This document shows positions 33,706 through 44,833 of a DNA stretch of 64,000 nt, piece after piece. The translations under genes and the position numbers were made by a program. The DNA lies in NCBI RefSeq assembly GCF_037975245.1, contig NC_092571.1, positions 124,001 to 188,000 of the forward strand. The letters run 5' to 3'. The notes beneath the pieces are model-generated. The model had not been told where the DNA came from. It saw only the letters and a program-made list of their open reading frames with translations, and searched no databases. Position 1 is the stretch's first letter. Each line of letters begins with the position of its first letter. Source of the stretch: Apostichopus japonicus. Lineage: Eukaryota; Echinodermata; Holothuroidea; Aspidochirotida; Stichopodidae.

Positions 33706-34402
33706 TGTTGCAGGGTAGATTCAAGGTATAGGGGAGGGCGCTCGACGGGTTTTGTACGTTTTTCTTTAAGAAACAACATGGCGACACTAACGCCTTAAGC
33801 GTGATGTTAAAGCTTACCTTTTAAAGTTCTTTTTTGGTTCATATGCATTTTATCTGTAGATGAGGGATTATTTTTAAAGGCCACAAAACTTCGGTAAGAA
33901 TTACGGTGTAGTTGATTTGATTTGACATTTGTGTAGTTAAGATAAATAAGTTATTTAAGTTGTGTTTACGGTTGCACTGTTAACCATTTAGGATAAGTTA
34001 CAGTGCACTATTGTTGTTGTAAGCCTAGGTTTTGTGCGTTACCTAGCTTGTATATGTGTACAAGTTCATAACCCCTCCCGGAGCGTTCATAAGCTCTTGT
34101 CCTTACTCTAGTTAATTTCTTTTGTTGTATTTTACCTTACGTGAGTGTACATTGCTTTTACTTGTATTTAGTCACAATATCGTGTGTGTTTCTAGTCCGT
34201 TATGGTATCGTCCATCTATCTTAGGAAGGCCGTTTGTGACAGTATTTCTGTATGTCTTAATGTATCTTTTTCTTGTATATTTTATTATTTTATTTTGGTT
34301 TAATTTGTTCTCGTTTGCAGTGAATCGGTTAACATAAATAAAGTTATGAGCGAGACCAAGATTCTGTTGGTGGCGTGCTTCAAGTTTTTTCCCAATTCTA
34401 CA
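33706..34402 (+). repeat. BEL 3' LTR
   Basis: 697 bp, identical by eye to the 5' LTR at the same offset (6,280 bp). It is followed by CACTG and then by the remainder of the host Gypsy LTR. Confidence 0.95.
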
Positions 34403-34622
34403 CACTGCCTTATTTTTGTTTAAAGTTAATTAAGCTATTAAATTGTTGATTTGAGACCCAGTTCTCTTTAACTATATTCTTCTCTCTTTTTTGTGTATTG
34501 GTTCAAGCCCTGCTAGCATAAGTCTTCACCTCCCCCCTTCCCCTGCCCTGACATCAGGTGGCCTCCAGCTGCCTGATTTCCCACGCTACCTCTCGGCCGG
34601 GGTACAAGGGCGTTACAGAAAT

Positions 34623-34641
34623 TGGTGTCAGAAGTGGGATT
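34623..34641 (+). promoter_or_regulatory. Primer-binding site of the Gypsy-like element (tRNA-Leu type)
   Basis: TGGTGTCAGAAGTGGGATT begins five bases after the LTR end. It is complementary to CCA plus the 3' acceptor and T-arm of animal leucine tRNAs (established tRNA sequence knowledge), where minus-strand cDNA synthesis would be primed. Confidence 0.7.
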
Positions 34642-34788
34642 ATTTTTGTCACCCCACCTCCCTATTTCAAGTTTGCTGGCAGGGCTTTGGAGCCCCATGG
34701 TATTTGCGAGTTATTTTTATTTTGACAATTTAATATCATACCAAGTTTCTTTACCTTTAAGTAAGCCTGGTTTCTGGAAGGAGGTGAG

Positions 34789-36123
34789 ATGGCTGCACGA
34801 CGAGAGAGCGAGGGGGACTCTGTGGAGAGGCTTATTGCCGAGATAGAGGCACTGGAGAGAGAAGCTGAGGTTTGTCAATTTAATCTTACCAGGGATAGGG
34901 ATTGGTTATATAATAGGGGTACTTCGCCAGGCAGAGGGGTTCGTAATTCAAATGCCTTAGGTGACTCGTTCCGTAAACCTATTATTATGCCAGATAGTTA
35001 TGATGGGAGAAGAAAGTGGGATCATTACCTGACTCATTTTACAGTCTGTGCGGAGATTAATGGGTGGACGGAATTAGAAAAATCAAAAATCCTGGTAGCT
35101 AAGTTAACTGGGCACGCCCAGGAGGTATATATGGGACTATCATCTACAGACCGTGGTAGTTATGAGACCACTGTAAACGCACTTTCTAGATTTTTTGCTC
35201 CAGCAGCCCTGACTAGCGCTAGAAGGGCAAAATTAAGATCTAGAGTACGGGCAGAGGGTGAAACCTTACCTGGGCTGTGCTCTTCAATCCGTCGGGAAGT
35301 GATAGAGGCTTATCCCGGCCTTGATATGCGAGCACATGACGAGTTAGCTCTAGAGTCTTTTTTGGGTGCTTTACGTGACAGGGATGCTAGGATCAGTGGC
35401 GTAGGAACGTACTTTTGAGTGGGGGGGCTGAAGATTGATGGCCAGCCTGGGGGAGGGGTCTAAGGGGAGGGGGACACCCCCTCCCCTTTGGAATTTTTTG
35501 CATTTCCAGGTGGTCTGAGATGCAATTTGGTGCAATATAGCACACTTCAACACCCACTCCGTTTTGTAAACTTAATTTTGTATTTTCAGCTGGCCTTAGA
35601 TGCAATTTGGTGCTGAGATTTTTTTTCTCATTTGGAAATGAAAAAGGGGTTTTCTGACTTGCGAAGCGGGGGGGGGGAATGATACTTCCGCCCCTCCACA
35701 TTTTTCACTGGGGGGCTGGTGCCCCCAGCCCCCCCCTGGTTCCTACCCCCTTGGCTAGGATTGTTGTTCGAAGGGGTAGACTCAAGACAATAGAAAATGC
35801 TCTGCATCTTGCCCTTGAGGTGGAGGCTATTGACCAGGCAGAGGGAGTGATGAAACCCCGGCGTTCTGTCTATACTGTTTTGGCATCGTCGGATACGGTT
35901 GGCGGAATTACTGAAAGATTGGATAGGCTGGAAGTACAATTGGGAAAAGTTTTGGAGGGAAATGCTAGGTTAAGTCAATTTGTTCAGCAAGGTCCGCCAG
36001 CGCCACCCCCTTTGACTGCATGGGTCTGGGCCTGGTCCCATGCAGTGTTGGAGGTATGGGCAGTTAGGTCACATTAGCCGGTACTGTCCCTCTAAGCCAA
36101 GTAGACAGGGATCGGGAAACTAG
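34789..36123 (+). pseudogene. Gypsy-like gag, split by a MITE and with a damaged zinc knuckle
   Basis: The frame from ATG 34789 (MAARRESEGDSVERLIAEIE) has an N-terminal coiled coil, then the capsid-type block YDGRRKWDHYLTHF and the LTGHAQEVYMGL / ALSRFFAP region usual for Gypsy gag. It is cut at Ala-Leu-Arg-Asp-Arg-Asp-Ala-Arg by the insertion 35394-35753 and resumes after it with RRGRLKTIENALHLALEVEA and a leucine-rich coiled coil. In a shifted frame at 36046-36087 the RNA-binding knuckle reads CWRYGQLGHISRYC: the second cysteine is tyrosine (TAT for TGT), which would abolish zinc binding. It stops at TAG 36121. Confidence 0.85.
35394..35753. mobile_element. 360-bp hAT-like MITE in gag
   Basis: Ends CAGTGGCGTAGGAAC and, inverted, CAAGGGGGTAGGAAC match at 12 of 15 positions. 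GCTAGGAT is duplicated on both sides (35386-35393, 35754-35761). Removing element and one duplicate restores the gag frame. The interior is GC-rich with poly-G runs, repeats AGATGCAATTTGGTGC twice (about 35518 and 35598), and does not encode transposase. Confidence 0.88.
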
Positions 36124-36215
36124 AGTCAGTCGGGGATGAGGGGTGCCCCTCGACTGAGCAAATTGAAGCCCTGCAACGTTTTGGAAATGGGGAGAAGGTC
36201 AAGTCAGGGGGAGCT

Positions 36216-36497
36216 TTGTGTGCAAATATATGTATCTCTAATACCGAGATTGCTTTTTTAGTAGATACTGGCGCTGGTACTACCATCATTAGTGTTCAGA
36301 CATGGGAGCATTTATGCTCTGCAGGTAATTTGGCTCCACTTACTGAGACGGGAACCAGTTTTGCCGATGTTGATGGTAGGCCACTCCAAGTAAAAGGTAA
36401 ATATAACTTAACCTTCAAATTTCACACCCTGAAGATTCCAGTGCAAGTCCTAGTTGCCAGTATCACTGCCCCTGGTTTACTTGGAATTGACTTTTGA
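36216..36497 (+). pseudogene. Gypsy-like aspartic protease domain
   Basis: FLVDTGAGTTIISVQTW contains the catalytic Asp-Thr-Gly in the retroviral-type protease context, with the flap-side hydrophobic strands and GLLGIDF at the end matching the usual layout. The frame stops at TGA 36495-36497 exactly where Leu/Val is expected after DF, and continues in phase in the next ORF, so the stop is a point mutation. The enzyme would process the polyprotein. Confidence 0.8.
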
Positions 36498-36509
36498 GAA
36501 CATGAATGT

Positions 36510-38618
36510 TTGATACAATTGGGAGGTGAACCCCTATTGTTTGTTGGTAGGACCCGCTTAGCTGTTCCTCTTTGTGAGACTCCGCTGGATCAGCCAGTTA
36601 GGGTAGCACTGGTTGAGACAGTCTTTATCCCTGCAGAGAGCGAGATTATGGTGTCAGGGGTGTTAGAATTGATATATGGAGTGTCCCCGGGGAAGCTGAA
36701 TGGGCCAGGCCTACTGGAAACTAAACCCGGAGTGCCTGAAAGCCGCCATGTTATGGTTGGACTTGCTTTAGTTGATACTTCTAGAAGGACTGTCCCTATT
36801 AGACTATTAAATGGTACTTCGAATCCTGTAACATTGTACAAAGGTACCCATGTAGGCATAGTTTCCCCCATTGCCAACGTTGTGGAGTTAGATGAGGTAG
36901 AGAACAATTATACCAGTGGGTTACCGGCCGAGATGGAAGATTTGCTCCATCGAAGTGGGGAGGGTGTACCCGATTGTGAGCGTATTCGTTTGAGGCAGTT
37001 TTTGCAGGATAACCGTACTGTGTTCTCTTGCGAAGGTGACCCCTTAGGAAGGATTGGGTTGGTTAAGCATTGCATTGATACGGGTGATGCAACCCCAATC
37101 CGACAGCTCCCTAGGAGACTCCCCTTTCATAAACGGGTAGAAGCACAGGCCGAAGTGAATGAGATGTTGACGCAAGGCGTCATTTCTCCTTCTAAGAGTG
37201 CGTGGTCCTCCCCAGTGGTACTAGTGATAAAGAAAGATGGCTCTTTGTGGTTTTGTATAGACTATCGTAGGTAAAATGACGTTACTAATAAAGACGCCTT
37301 TCCATTGCCTAGGATAGATGATAGCTTAGATGCATTGTCAGGGGCTAAGTGGTTTTGTACCCTTGATCTAAAAAGTGGGTACTGGCAAGTCGAAATGGAC
37401 CGTAGTGACAGGGAGAAGACAGCCTTCTCAATGGGTAGTGGTCTTTATGAGTTTAATGTGTTACCTTTTGGATTGTGCAACGCCCCTGCCACTTTTCAGA
37501 GATTAATGGAGCAGGTACTTCGTGAGTTACATTGGCAAATATGTCTTATATATATCGATGATATCATAATATATGCCACCACGATAGAGGAGCATTTAGT
37601 ACGCCTAGGAGAAGTTTTCGACCGATTAAGGGGGCAGGGTTGAAGCTTAAGCCTTCCAAGTGTGACTTGCTCAAAAAGGAAGTCAAGTATTTAGGTCACA
37701 TTGTCTCTGATCACGGGGTGGGTACCGATCCCAGTAAGATCGAAGCAATCACAGATTGGCCCCCTCCCACACGTACTGAAGCAACTAAGGGGATTTCTGG
37801 GACTGTGTTCCTATTACAGGAAATTTATTAGGAACTTTGCAGAAATTGCCAGTCCCCTACATGCACTAACAAAGAAAGGCCAAAGGTTTCTGTGGTCTGA
37901 GGAGTGTGAAGAACCATTTCAGACTCTGAAATCTAAACTGATGACAGCTCCTGCATTAGCCTACCCAAATTTTAGTCAGATGTTTATCCTTGATACTGAT
38001 GCTAGCAATACAGCAATAGGGGCTGTGTTGTCTCAGACCATTCGGGGTGAAGAACATCCTGCAGCCTATGCCAGTCGTACGCTAAGCAGTTGTGAAAAGA
38101 AGTATTCCGTAACACGTAGAGAGCTTCTTGCTGTTGTAACTTTTATTAAGAATTTCCGCCACTACCTTTATGGCAGGAAATTTTTGTTACGCACGGATCA
38201 TGGCTCCCTCCGTTGGTTGTATAACTTTAAATCCCCCGAGGGTCAGGTAGCTAGGTGGCTGGAAGTGCTGGGCACATATGATTTTCAGATAGAAACTAGG
38301 CCTGGCAGAGTGCATGCCAATGCAGACGCTTTGTCGAGAAGTGATCCCCCCATGGTGCATTCCGGAGCATTGCCTGCCAACCCTCCGAAAGAGACCCCAG
38401 GGTTATGTAACATAGTTACGGCGGACTCTAATTGGGTTGAGAGCTGTACCAAGGAGCAGCTCAGGGGGTACCAACTAAAGGATAGTAATATTGGGCCAGT
38501 GTTGAATTGGAAGGAGAGTGGTTCTCGTCCTCCCTGGGAGCAGATTAGTGGGTTAGATAGGGCGGCAAAAGCTTACTGGGGCCAATGGGACCTGTTAAGC
38601 ACACTATCTTCTAAATGA
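36510..38618 (+). pseudogene. Gypsy-like reverse transcriptase and RNase H, broken
   Basis: The linker precedes SAWSSPVVLVIKKDGSLWFC and IDYRR, then a TAA at 37272-37274 replaces the expected Leu. The palm follows at 37305-37643 with LDLKSGYWQVEM, LPFGLCNAPATFQRLM and the YIDDIIIY catalytic box. A one-base frameshift near 37636 precedes KLKPSKCDLLKKEVKYLGHI, and another near 37790 precedes RGFLGLCSYYRKFI. The connection and RNase H domains (ILDTDASNTAIGAVLSQ, YSVTRRELLAVVTFI, RTDHGSLRWL, NADALSR) follow in a third frame to 38618. Family assignment is clear; activity is not possible. Confidence 0.9.
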
Positions 38619-38619
38619 A

Positions 38620-41600
38620 TGGAAACAGTTAAAAAGATAGTTCATACTGTTCCAGTCTTTGATACACTGTGTATGAAACCGGTGGGGATTATAAAGGTAG
38701 GTTTCACACGCTTCACCATGATGTAAGAAATATAAGGGTAATAAAAGGAATATCATACCATCAAAGAATATATAACATTAACTCAAAGGTCACTGTACAT
38801 CTTGTCCTTTGATGTTAAAGTCTCACTATGCATTCCATCTGGACGGTCTGAATAATAATGTTTTGGAGGTTTCTATTCTCGCTCGTTCTCTGAGATTCAG
38901 CCAAAATATTTGGCAAACAATGCACCTACAAGATTGTCTGCTTATTAACTACACAATGGTACCAAACTAGGGTTAGGGAACAGTTTGTTCGTGTTTATAA
39001 TGGAAGGCATAATGGGGCTTTATACCTAAATATCACATGAAAGTAAGTACAAACAATGAAGGATATTCATCAGAACACAACTACGAGGCAAGTTATAAAA
39101 CCAACCAATTTACTCAGTTTTGAAATGTAAGTAAAAACAGAGGAGCTGTGTGCTATTCATGACCAACATTTTTGTTTGTGTTTACGTCGTATGAAAAACT
39201 CAAAATACCCATATCCGAATGGATTTAAAGAAAAAATTGATACCACAGAAAATAAGTTGACAGTCGGGTCAATTAGTAGCTACTAGATAGTTCCCTAAAA
39301 ACACTTTAAAGAGTTTTACTTCAGCACTGTCGAAATGGGTGCAATTAGTCTGTAAATATATGATGCTTGGCATGGCAAAACATGGATGGGACAGATATTG
39401 AGACTTTCATATTTAGAGAGGACAGAAACAAACAAACAAGCAGAGACTTAAAGTTGAATCCAGATGTCCTTTTATCACTGAATGGAGAATCGGTTGAGAG
39501 AGCATTTCAGAGACGAAGCCTGAATTGAAAGCTAAAAGATCAATCAATTTTGTGAAGTAGCATTTAACGTACTACACTTTTCATTCAATTCTAATTACCA
39601 CCAGGTGAAGGCAATATTATGCAATATTTCTGTACGAAACCCTTGGTGTATTTCTCCCCCTCCGACCCACGCCCAAAGAGGTGCAACTTCACATGGCTAA
39701 TTAGCCTGATCACCTCTGTCCCTTCTGCTATATGAAAAGTAAAGTAAGACATCTTGATCCTCTCTTACATTTGATCTTTCTGTGGTTTTAAGAATTTTGC
39801 ATATTTTAAATATTCAGGGTAACCCCCCACTTCCCCACACCCATCACCCTTCACCACCAAGAAAAATGAAAATGGATGAAGTAAACAGGGTGAGAGAGAA
39901 CTTCAGTTGCTACTGATGTTTGTTCTAATAATGTCCTCATAGATAATACAGAAACCTCAAGTCTGCAATATAAATCCACCGTGACAAAATGATGATATTT
40001 CGGTTGCTTTTATTCCCAAGATGCGCTATTGTTCTTGTTTTGTTATTAAATTTATTTCCTATACCTGTTGGCCTGGTTACATACCGTCACGAGAATCCGA
40101 CAGTGGCGCATCCTGGTCGACCGAGTGGGGAAGGAAACCAAAACTTGCAACAACATCAACGACAACGACAGAGTAAATACAGACTGTGACACGTTGTGAC
40201 AAGTTGTGACAACGTCACAGCAAAATCACATCATTGTAGCAAATGCCCAAAAAGATGGCTGAATTAAGAAAGAAAACAGTTTCTCCTTTCTCCCCTCTTT
40301 TTGGTCGAGGCAACATCGTAGTTTGGAGAGAAAGTCAAGCAATTTTGGGGGATCTAGTTTAAGGAGATTGAAGAATGACAGGGTTTAAAGGTGACATGCA
40401 CTACTGTAATTTGACTAAAAGTGGAGCTATATTCCATGCAGGCAATTTAGATTAAAGGAGCACTTTTTTCCCCATTTTTTTTTGTTTTAAACTGTTTGTT
40501 AGTCAAACACTAAAGCTAGAAACAGTAAAAACATGGTAAAGACTAACGCTAACAGCTAATATGGACATAGTCGGAGGTTAAAACTTCCTCTTTGTGTAAT
40601 TTCTATCATTTGCACATCGATTATGTTCGTATTTGATATGGAATACATGGTTTGGTGTTTTACTGAGATTTTTCAAGCTGAATGCTACTTTAACTGAACA
40701 ATAAACATAGAGTCTGGCAGGATCAGAACCGATGTTTTCAGAAAATCTGGCAAATCTAAAATAATATTCTTTGAGAATCTCCTGGGTATTAATTCTCTAA
40801 ACTATAGTTTCATTATGAAATTATCTTCTTGTATTTTTTTTCTTTCTGATGTTCAGCAAAGATACACACATTACCATAAAAACATTTTTTCATGCAAAAA
40901 GAGGGTGAAAGTGAAGCTTACGAAAACCATATCACTTCAAAAATAAATTCAAAACAAAACACTCAATTGAAAAGTAAACAAAAGCTGCAGGCAAGTCTTT
41001 CAAACATGTGAGTCTAGTCAAACCAATCCGAAAACAACTGCAATTTGGGGGGTGGGGATAGGTGGGGGGTAGAGGTTGGGTAGAACAGCACTGATCAAAC
41101 CGAGTTCACCAACAAAAGTAAAGCAAAGCATTGATTTATGACTCACATAAAAGGTGACATGATTTCTACACTTAAAACCAATCACTTTGTGTAATCATTA
41201 ATGAAGAATATCAAAACAAGCCATAACTGAAAGATATTTGTTTCCGAGTAAGCTGGCTTCAGTAAGTTGAGATTGATCAATTAATTCGATCTTATCAATG
41301 GAAGTTTGTTCAACCTATTGATTTTAACATGAAGTGCAACTCCAGTGGCATGTCCAATTACTAGCTTCAGTGTCAATTTACCCACACATTTTACTGGGTG
41401 GAGTGCAGAGGTGGGGGGAGGAGGGCTAATATCTCAACTTTTCCCTGTAGCTCATGTACTTTCTTGTGGTACATTCACTGATATTACTTGCATAGAACCT
41501 AATGGCAGGAATGTCGAGACCATCCGTCATTTTCACCACACTTTAATAAGTACACATGAATCGTATCCTAATGACTGTCACACCAGGCACATTGATAAAC

Positions 41601-42370
41601 AAAATTGCCCCCCCTTCCTTTTATTTTCTCTCTTTCTATTACTTAGTGCTTGTTCTGGATTAATGATGAAGATTTTTACAATTTTTCTAAGCAAGGATAC
41701 TTAAGTCTTTGGCAGCCCATTGGTAGGTGCGGTCAAGATAATGCTTAATCAAATAACATAAAAATAAGTGTTGGGATTGGGGGATAGGCCAGCCAAGCTA
41801 TTACCTAACTACAGACAGAAAAAAAAAAGACTTTCTATTCTTAAGTAAACTGGTACCTTGATCAAACTTTACCATATTATTAGATCTTGATCAATGTTTA
41901 CAATATTATTAGAGGGTCATCGGGCTGATACAAGTGGTTTACTCTCGAACCAGTGTAAAAGCTTCAGTGAAACAGGACACTGTTGTGCTGGTATGAGACG
42001 CGTTAGAACACAACAGGTAGCGAGGGCGCTTTATTCTGTCCTTGTCTACAGTAGCATACCCGTACAACTGCTATGTAACCCTACACCAACTTATTACGGT
42101 CTTGTCCATGAAACAAAAAGCCTTATCAGCTGACATACTACTGAACTTAGTCGGTATACTTTATACTAGTATGCAAATCATAAACAATCTATAAACAGAA
42201 ATAGGTGGGTGGCTCTGCTCTTCATAATCTAAAACAAGAGATATCCTTTAAGAATGTGGACTTAATAGATAAATGCAGAGGGGGTGGGGGGGTGGGGAGA
42301 AGAATGGAAGGTAGAGGGGGCCAGAGACAAGGAAAATTCCAACGCACCTGTGTTCTGCAAGCATCTCCAT
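38620..42370. other. Mostly non-coding stretch
   Basis: AT-rich sequence with a few G/C runs (41043, 42280). Apart from the small ORF at 39989 I see no supported gene. Later adducin exons (encoding a lysine-rich tail) would be expected on the minus strand here or to the left, but I could not find one. Confidence 0.5.
39989..40189 (+). CDS. Small ORF with signal-peptide-like N-terminus
   Basis: 66 codons. The start MMIFRLLLFPRCAIVLVLLL is a charged residue followed by a long hydrophobic core, then NLFPIPVG with a plausible signal cleavage region. The mature part is polar and Gln/Arg-rich (EGNQNLQQHQRQRQSKYRL). No cysteines follow the leader, and no dibasic site is obvious, so a defensin-like or classic prohormone is not supported. 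It may be a short secreted peptide, a first exon, or chance. Alone in 3.7 kb of sparse sequence. Confidence 0.25.
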   Translation: MMIFRLLLFPRCAIVLVLLLNLFPIPVGLVTYRHENPTVAHPGRPSGEGNQNLQQHQRQRQSKYRL

Positions 42371-42379
42371 AAGTTATAC

Positions 42380-42440
42380 CTGCCAGAACTTCAGAGATGG
42401 GTCCAGGGTGCGTCTTATCCCCAAAACACTCTTGCCTAAT
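42380..42440 (-). CDS. Adducin exon (tail side)
   Basis: 61 bases between TGAATTTCAG acceptor and GGCAG|GTATAAC donor. It encodes IRQECFGDKTHPGPISEVLA plus one base. The I-R-x-x-x...G-P-x-S-x-x-L-A pattern matches the adducin segment soon after the neck domain. The preceding exon ends in phase 0, which agrees. Exons further downstream were not found. Confidence 0.7.
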
Positions 42441-43279
42441 CTGAAATTCAAAGAGTAGACAACATCCTTGTTGGTAACATTATAACACTTCTATTCATAG
42501 TCTCTCTGCCATTAAGGATGAGGCATTAAAAATTCATGCCTTTTGCCACGGCGGTCCTGGCACCAGCTGCAAGGAGCATGTGGCATGAGTGCTAAATGCC
42601 TCGTTCTGTTGGATGCAGGTGTGACCTCATCAAATTTTCATTTCTGGGTAATATGGTTACGGAAACTTCACCGGCAGACACTCTTTGGGACATCTATCAA
42701 AGATGTCAGAATGACAGAACACATAACATAGCACTAAAAAGACACATAACATAACACTAAGAGGACATTGAATAGTGATACTAAGGAGGAGAGATTTAAG
42801 AATGTTTAAAGTTCTCACAGCAAATTTTTGAGGCTGGCTAAGGGTCTGCTGTGTGTAAAATGATCCTGGGTGGGAAGGGGGTCTGGGGCGGGATGGAAAT
42901 ATACACCCATCCGCTTCAACCTACCATAAAAATACAAAAGTAGTAAATAGCACATCTTAAAAAACTTTCTTGGGTGAACCCTCCCTACATGTGGAAATGG
43001 CTCCCTAAATGGGGAGTCCGCTCCCTTCAAGGGGAGAACCCTACCTACGTGCAGAGTCCGCTTCAACGAATCCAGGGCAACACCCACTGATACACTTTTA
43101 CATTATCTTTTTTTTTTACCACTTTTTCTATAACATACCAGATACATCATTCACTCCTCGGAAGACCGAATTAGGGGAAAGGCGAAAAAATGGGAAAGAA
43201 GTGAGAGGAAGGAGAAAGTGGTGACAAATAACAAAAATAAAACAATCAATTAGAAATAACAGTGTATAACGTCATCAAC

Positions 43280-43386
43280 GTACAGTTTAACCTTCTTCTT
43301 GTACTCCTTATGATCTTGTCCCCGTCTTGCAAACTGTTGTGGATCGGTGATAGCGACTGCATCACCACTCTTGGGGTCCTTGTCAC
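43280..43386 (-). CDS. Adducin exon (neck/tail)
   Basis: 107 bases, starting with two bases that complete a Ser codon from the previous exon and ending in phase 0. Encodes DKDPKSGDAVAITDPQQFAR followed by RGQDHKEYKKKVKLY. The I-x-D-P-Q-Q-F block is the conserved adducin motif following the neck. An alternative acceptor seven bases upstream would put the phases out of step, so the inner one is preferred. Confidence 0.75.
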
Positions 43387-43466
43387 CTACCCACTGTGAA
43401 AAATGTAACCAGAGAGAAGAGTTACTGGGTTTCCATTTGGCCTGTTTCCTACAAGATTTCTAACCG

Positions 43467-44159
43467 CAGGAGCGTAGCCAGGGGGCCAAGGGGGAGACCG
43501 CTCCCCCCCTCAATTTTCTTTTTGTATTTTTTTTATGATATGGAAGTTTTATAGTAGCTGTTATAAGAGGTTTTAATATTTGTTCACCAATAAATTAACT
43601 GTGTCTGAATTTTCGAAAATTCCCTGACCAACATTCTTCATCATACTTCCCTCTACTCTTGCAATTTTGACAGGTCTGTTAGGGGTTGAAGGTTTTTTTT
43701 CTATATTGGTTGTCCATAGATGATATTTTGTGCAACATTATGGGCATGTTTGAAGTGAATTTTTTATTCAAATTCTGAACAAATAATGGGCTTTAAAACC
43801 TTGAAAAGTGGGGCTGACGGGTATTTTGGGCCGTTACGTAGTATTACCTACAAAAGCAATGATCCACAGGAGATGCAATGAGGTCCAACGTGATGTGTGA
43901 CTGGTGTCAATCTTAAAATAGGTAATGGATGAAAAAAAAAAACTATTTGGAAAAAACTTGGTTCTCAGGCAAAAGTGTACATCTGGTTGGTCATTTTCAA
44001 GCCTGAGAAGTGCCATTTTCGGTGATCTGGGGCTATCAAAACCAGAAATTTTCTTGTACGCTGCTTGCCAACCGATGGTGGCGCTCCGCTTAGATAGTAA
44101 TATACAAAATATCACAAAGCGCGAGAACAATTTGGGGGATGAAAGTTGCTACGCGCCTG
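43467..44159. mobile_element. hAT-like element in an adducin intron
   Basis: Ends CAGGAGCGTAGC and, inverted, CAGGCGCGTAGC. It contains GGTGGCGCTCCGCTTAGATA shared with the 8668 element. Flanking 8-mers do not match. It lies between adducin exons at 43386 and 44545. Confidence 0.5.
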
Positions 44160-44544
44160 CACCCAAGCAAATGTACCCCATCAATATTTGAAACAAATCA
44201 ACGCCCCGGATCACATTGTCCAGAATGGTGACAATCCCGCTTCCCCCTCCCCCCAACAACCCTTCTATCCTTGTTCTCCCTCTGAAAAGATCAAACATTA
44301 GCTAAATAAATAGCAAACAAACAAAGGATGACTAACTTCTGATAATTCCATCTGTAGGACATTTTAGATTTATATTTTTTTGTTTCTGGAAAGTGCTAAA
44401 ATCAAAACATTTTCATCACCTTGGCAAGTGCCTCTTTGATGTCTTGAATTGTCAAAGTCCCCAAATTGCCCAAAATTAAGGATTGTGTCGGGTGATTCTG
44501 TCAAACAGATGATGTGCCTACCACCAATTACATGTCACTACTAC

Positions 44545-44833
44545 TCAGGTGTATCTTTGTCTTGTAGCCCTCGTCTTCCCCTTCCTCTCCCCAGTTGGCG
44601 TACTCTTGGGCTACCTTCACCTTGGAGTATGTGTTTGGCGTGTTCAGCCATTTCGTCTTCTCCTCTGCCTGCCTCCTGTTCAACATCTTGATCGGTGACT
44701 CGTTTCTGCTCTTCTCAAATTCGTTGTCGTAGATGTAGATGAAGTTGGTGGAGGCGGCTGGGTAGGCGACGTCGCTCTTGGGCTTCAGTTCGTGTCTCAC
44801 AAACGGCTGGCCGTACACGCCTGTTATGTAACC
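44545..44833 (-). CDS. Adducin exon (end of head, neck)
   Basis: 289 bases after a TTTGTTACAG acceptor. Begins GYITGVYGQPFVRHELKPKS DV-type sequence: the G-Y-x-T-G...V-R-H-E motif, then KSDVAYPAA, then RRQAEEKTKWLNTPNTY, the signature W-L-N-x-P-N-T-Y of the adducin neck, and VKVAQEYANWGEEGEDEG. It ends in phase 1 at CACCTGA|GTAGTA. Adducins are membrane-skeleton proteins that cap actin filaments and recruit spectrin; the neck mediates oligomerisation. The exon joins the 45633 exon in phase 0. Confidence 0.9.

Larger units (their letters stand above)
27426..34402 (+). mobile_element. Complete BEL/Pao LTR retrotransposon
   Basis: 697-bp LTRs at 27426-28122 and 33706-34402 begin TGTTGCAGGG and end CCAATTCTACA. 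I compared them block by block and saw no difference. CACTG flanks both sides (27421-27425, 34403-34407), a 5-base target duplication as usual for BEL/Pao. A single uninterrupted gag-pol frame lies between. A purine-rich stretch (AAAGGGCCGGAA, 33694-33705) directly precedes the 3' LTR and would serve as polypurine tract. The element looks recently inserted and potentially competent. Confidence 0.95.
26655..34617 (+). mobile_element. Gypsy-like 5' LTR, interrupted by the BEL element
   Basis: The LTR starts TGTTACGCCCTGGG at 26655 and ends GGGCGTTACA at 34617, near-complementary termini of the TG..CA type. It is split at 27425/34408 by the BEL insertion, leaving about 771 + 210 bp, so the original LTR was about 980 bp. 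Five bases after its end begins TGGTGTCAGAAGTGGGATT (34623), a primer-binding site, and then the gag ORF. A matching 3' LTR is not present downstream. Confidence 0.75.
34618..38618 (+). mobile_element. Gypsy-like internal region, degraded and 3'-truncated
   Basis: In order: primer-binding site, gag (split by a MITE), zinc knuckle, aspartic protease, reverse transcriptase, RNase H. The frame ends at 38618 shortly after RNase H and no integrase or 3' LTR follows, so about the last third is missing. Several stops and shifts are present. Confidence 0.85.
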
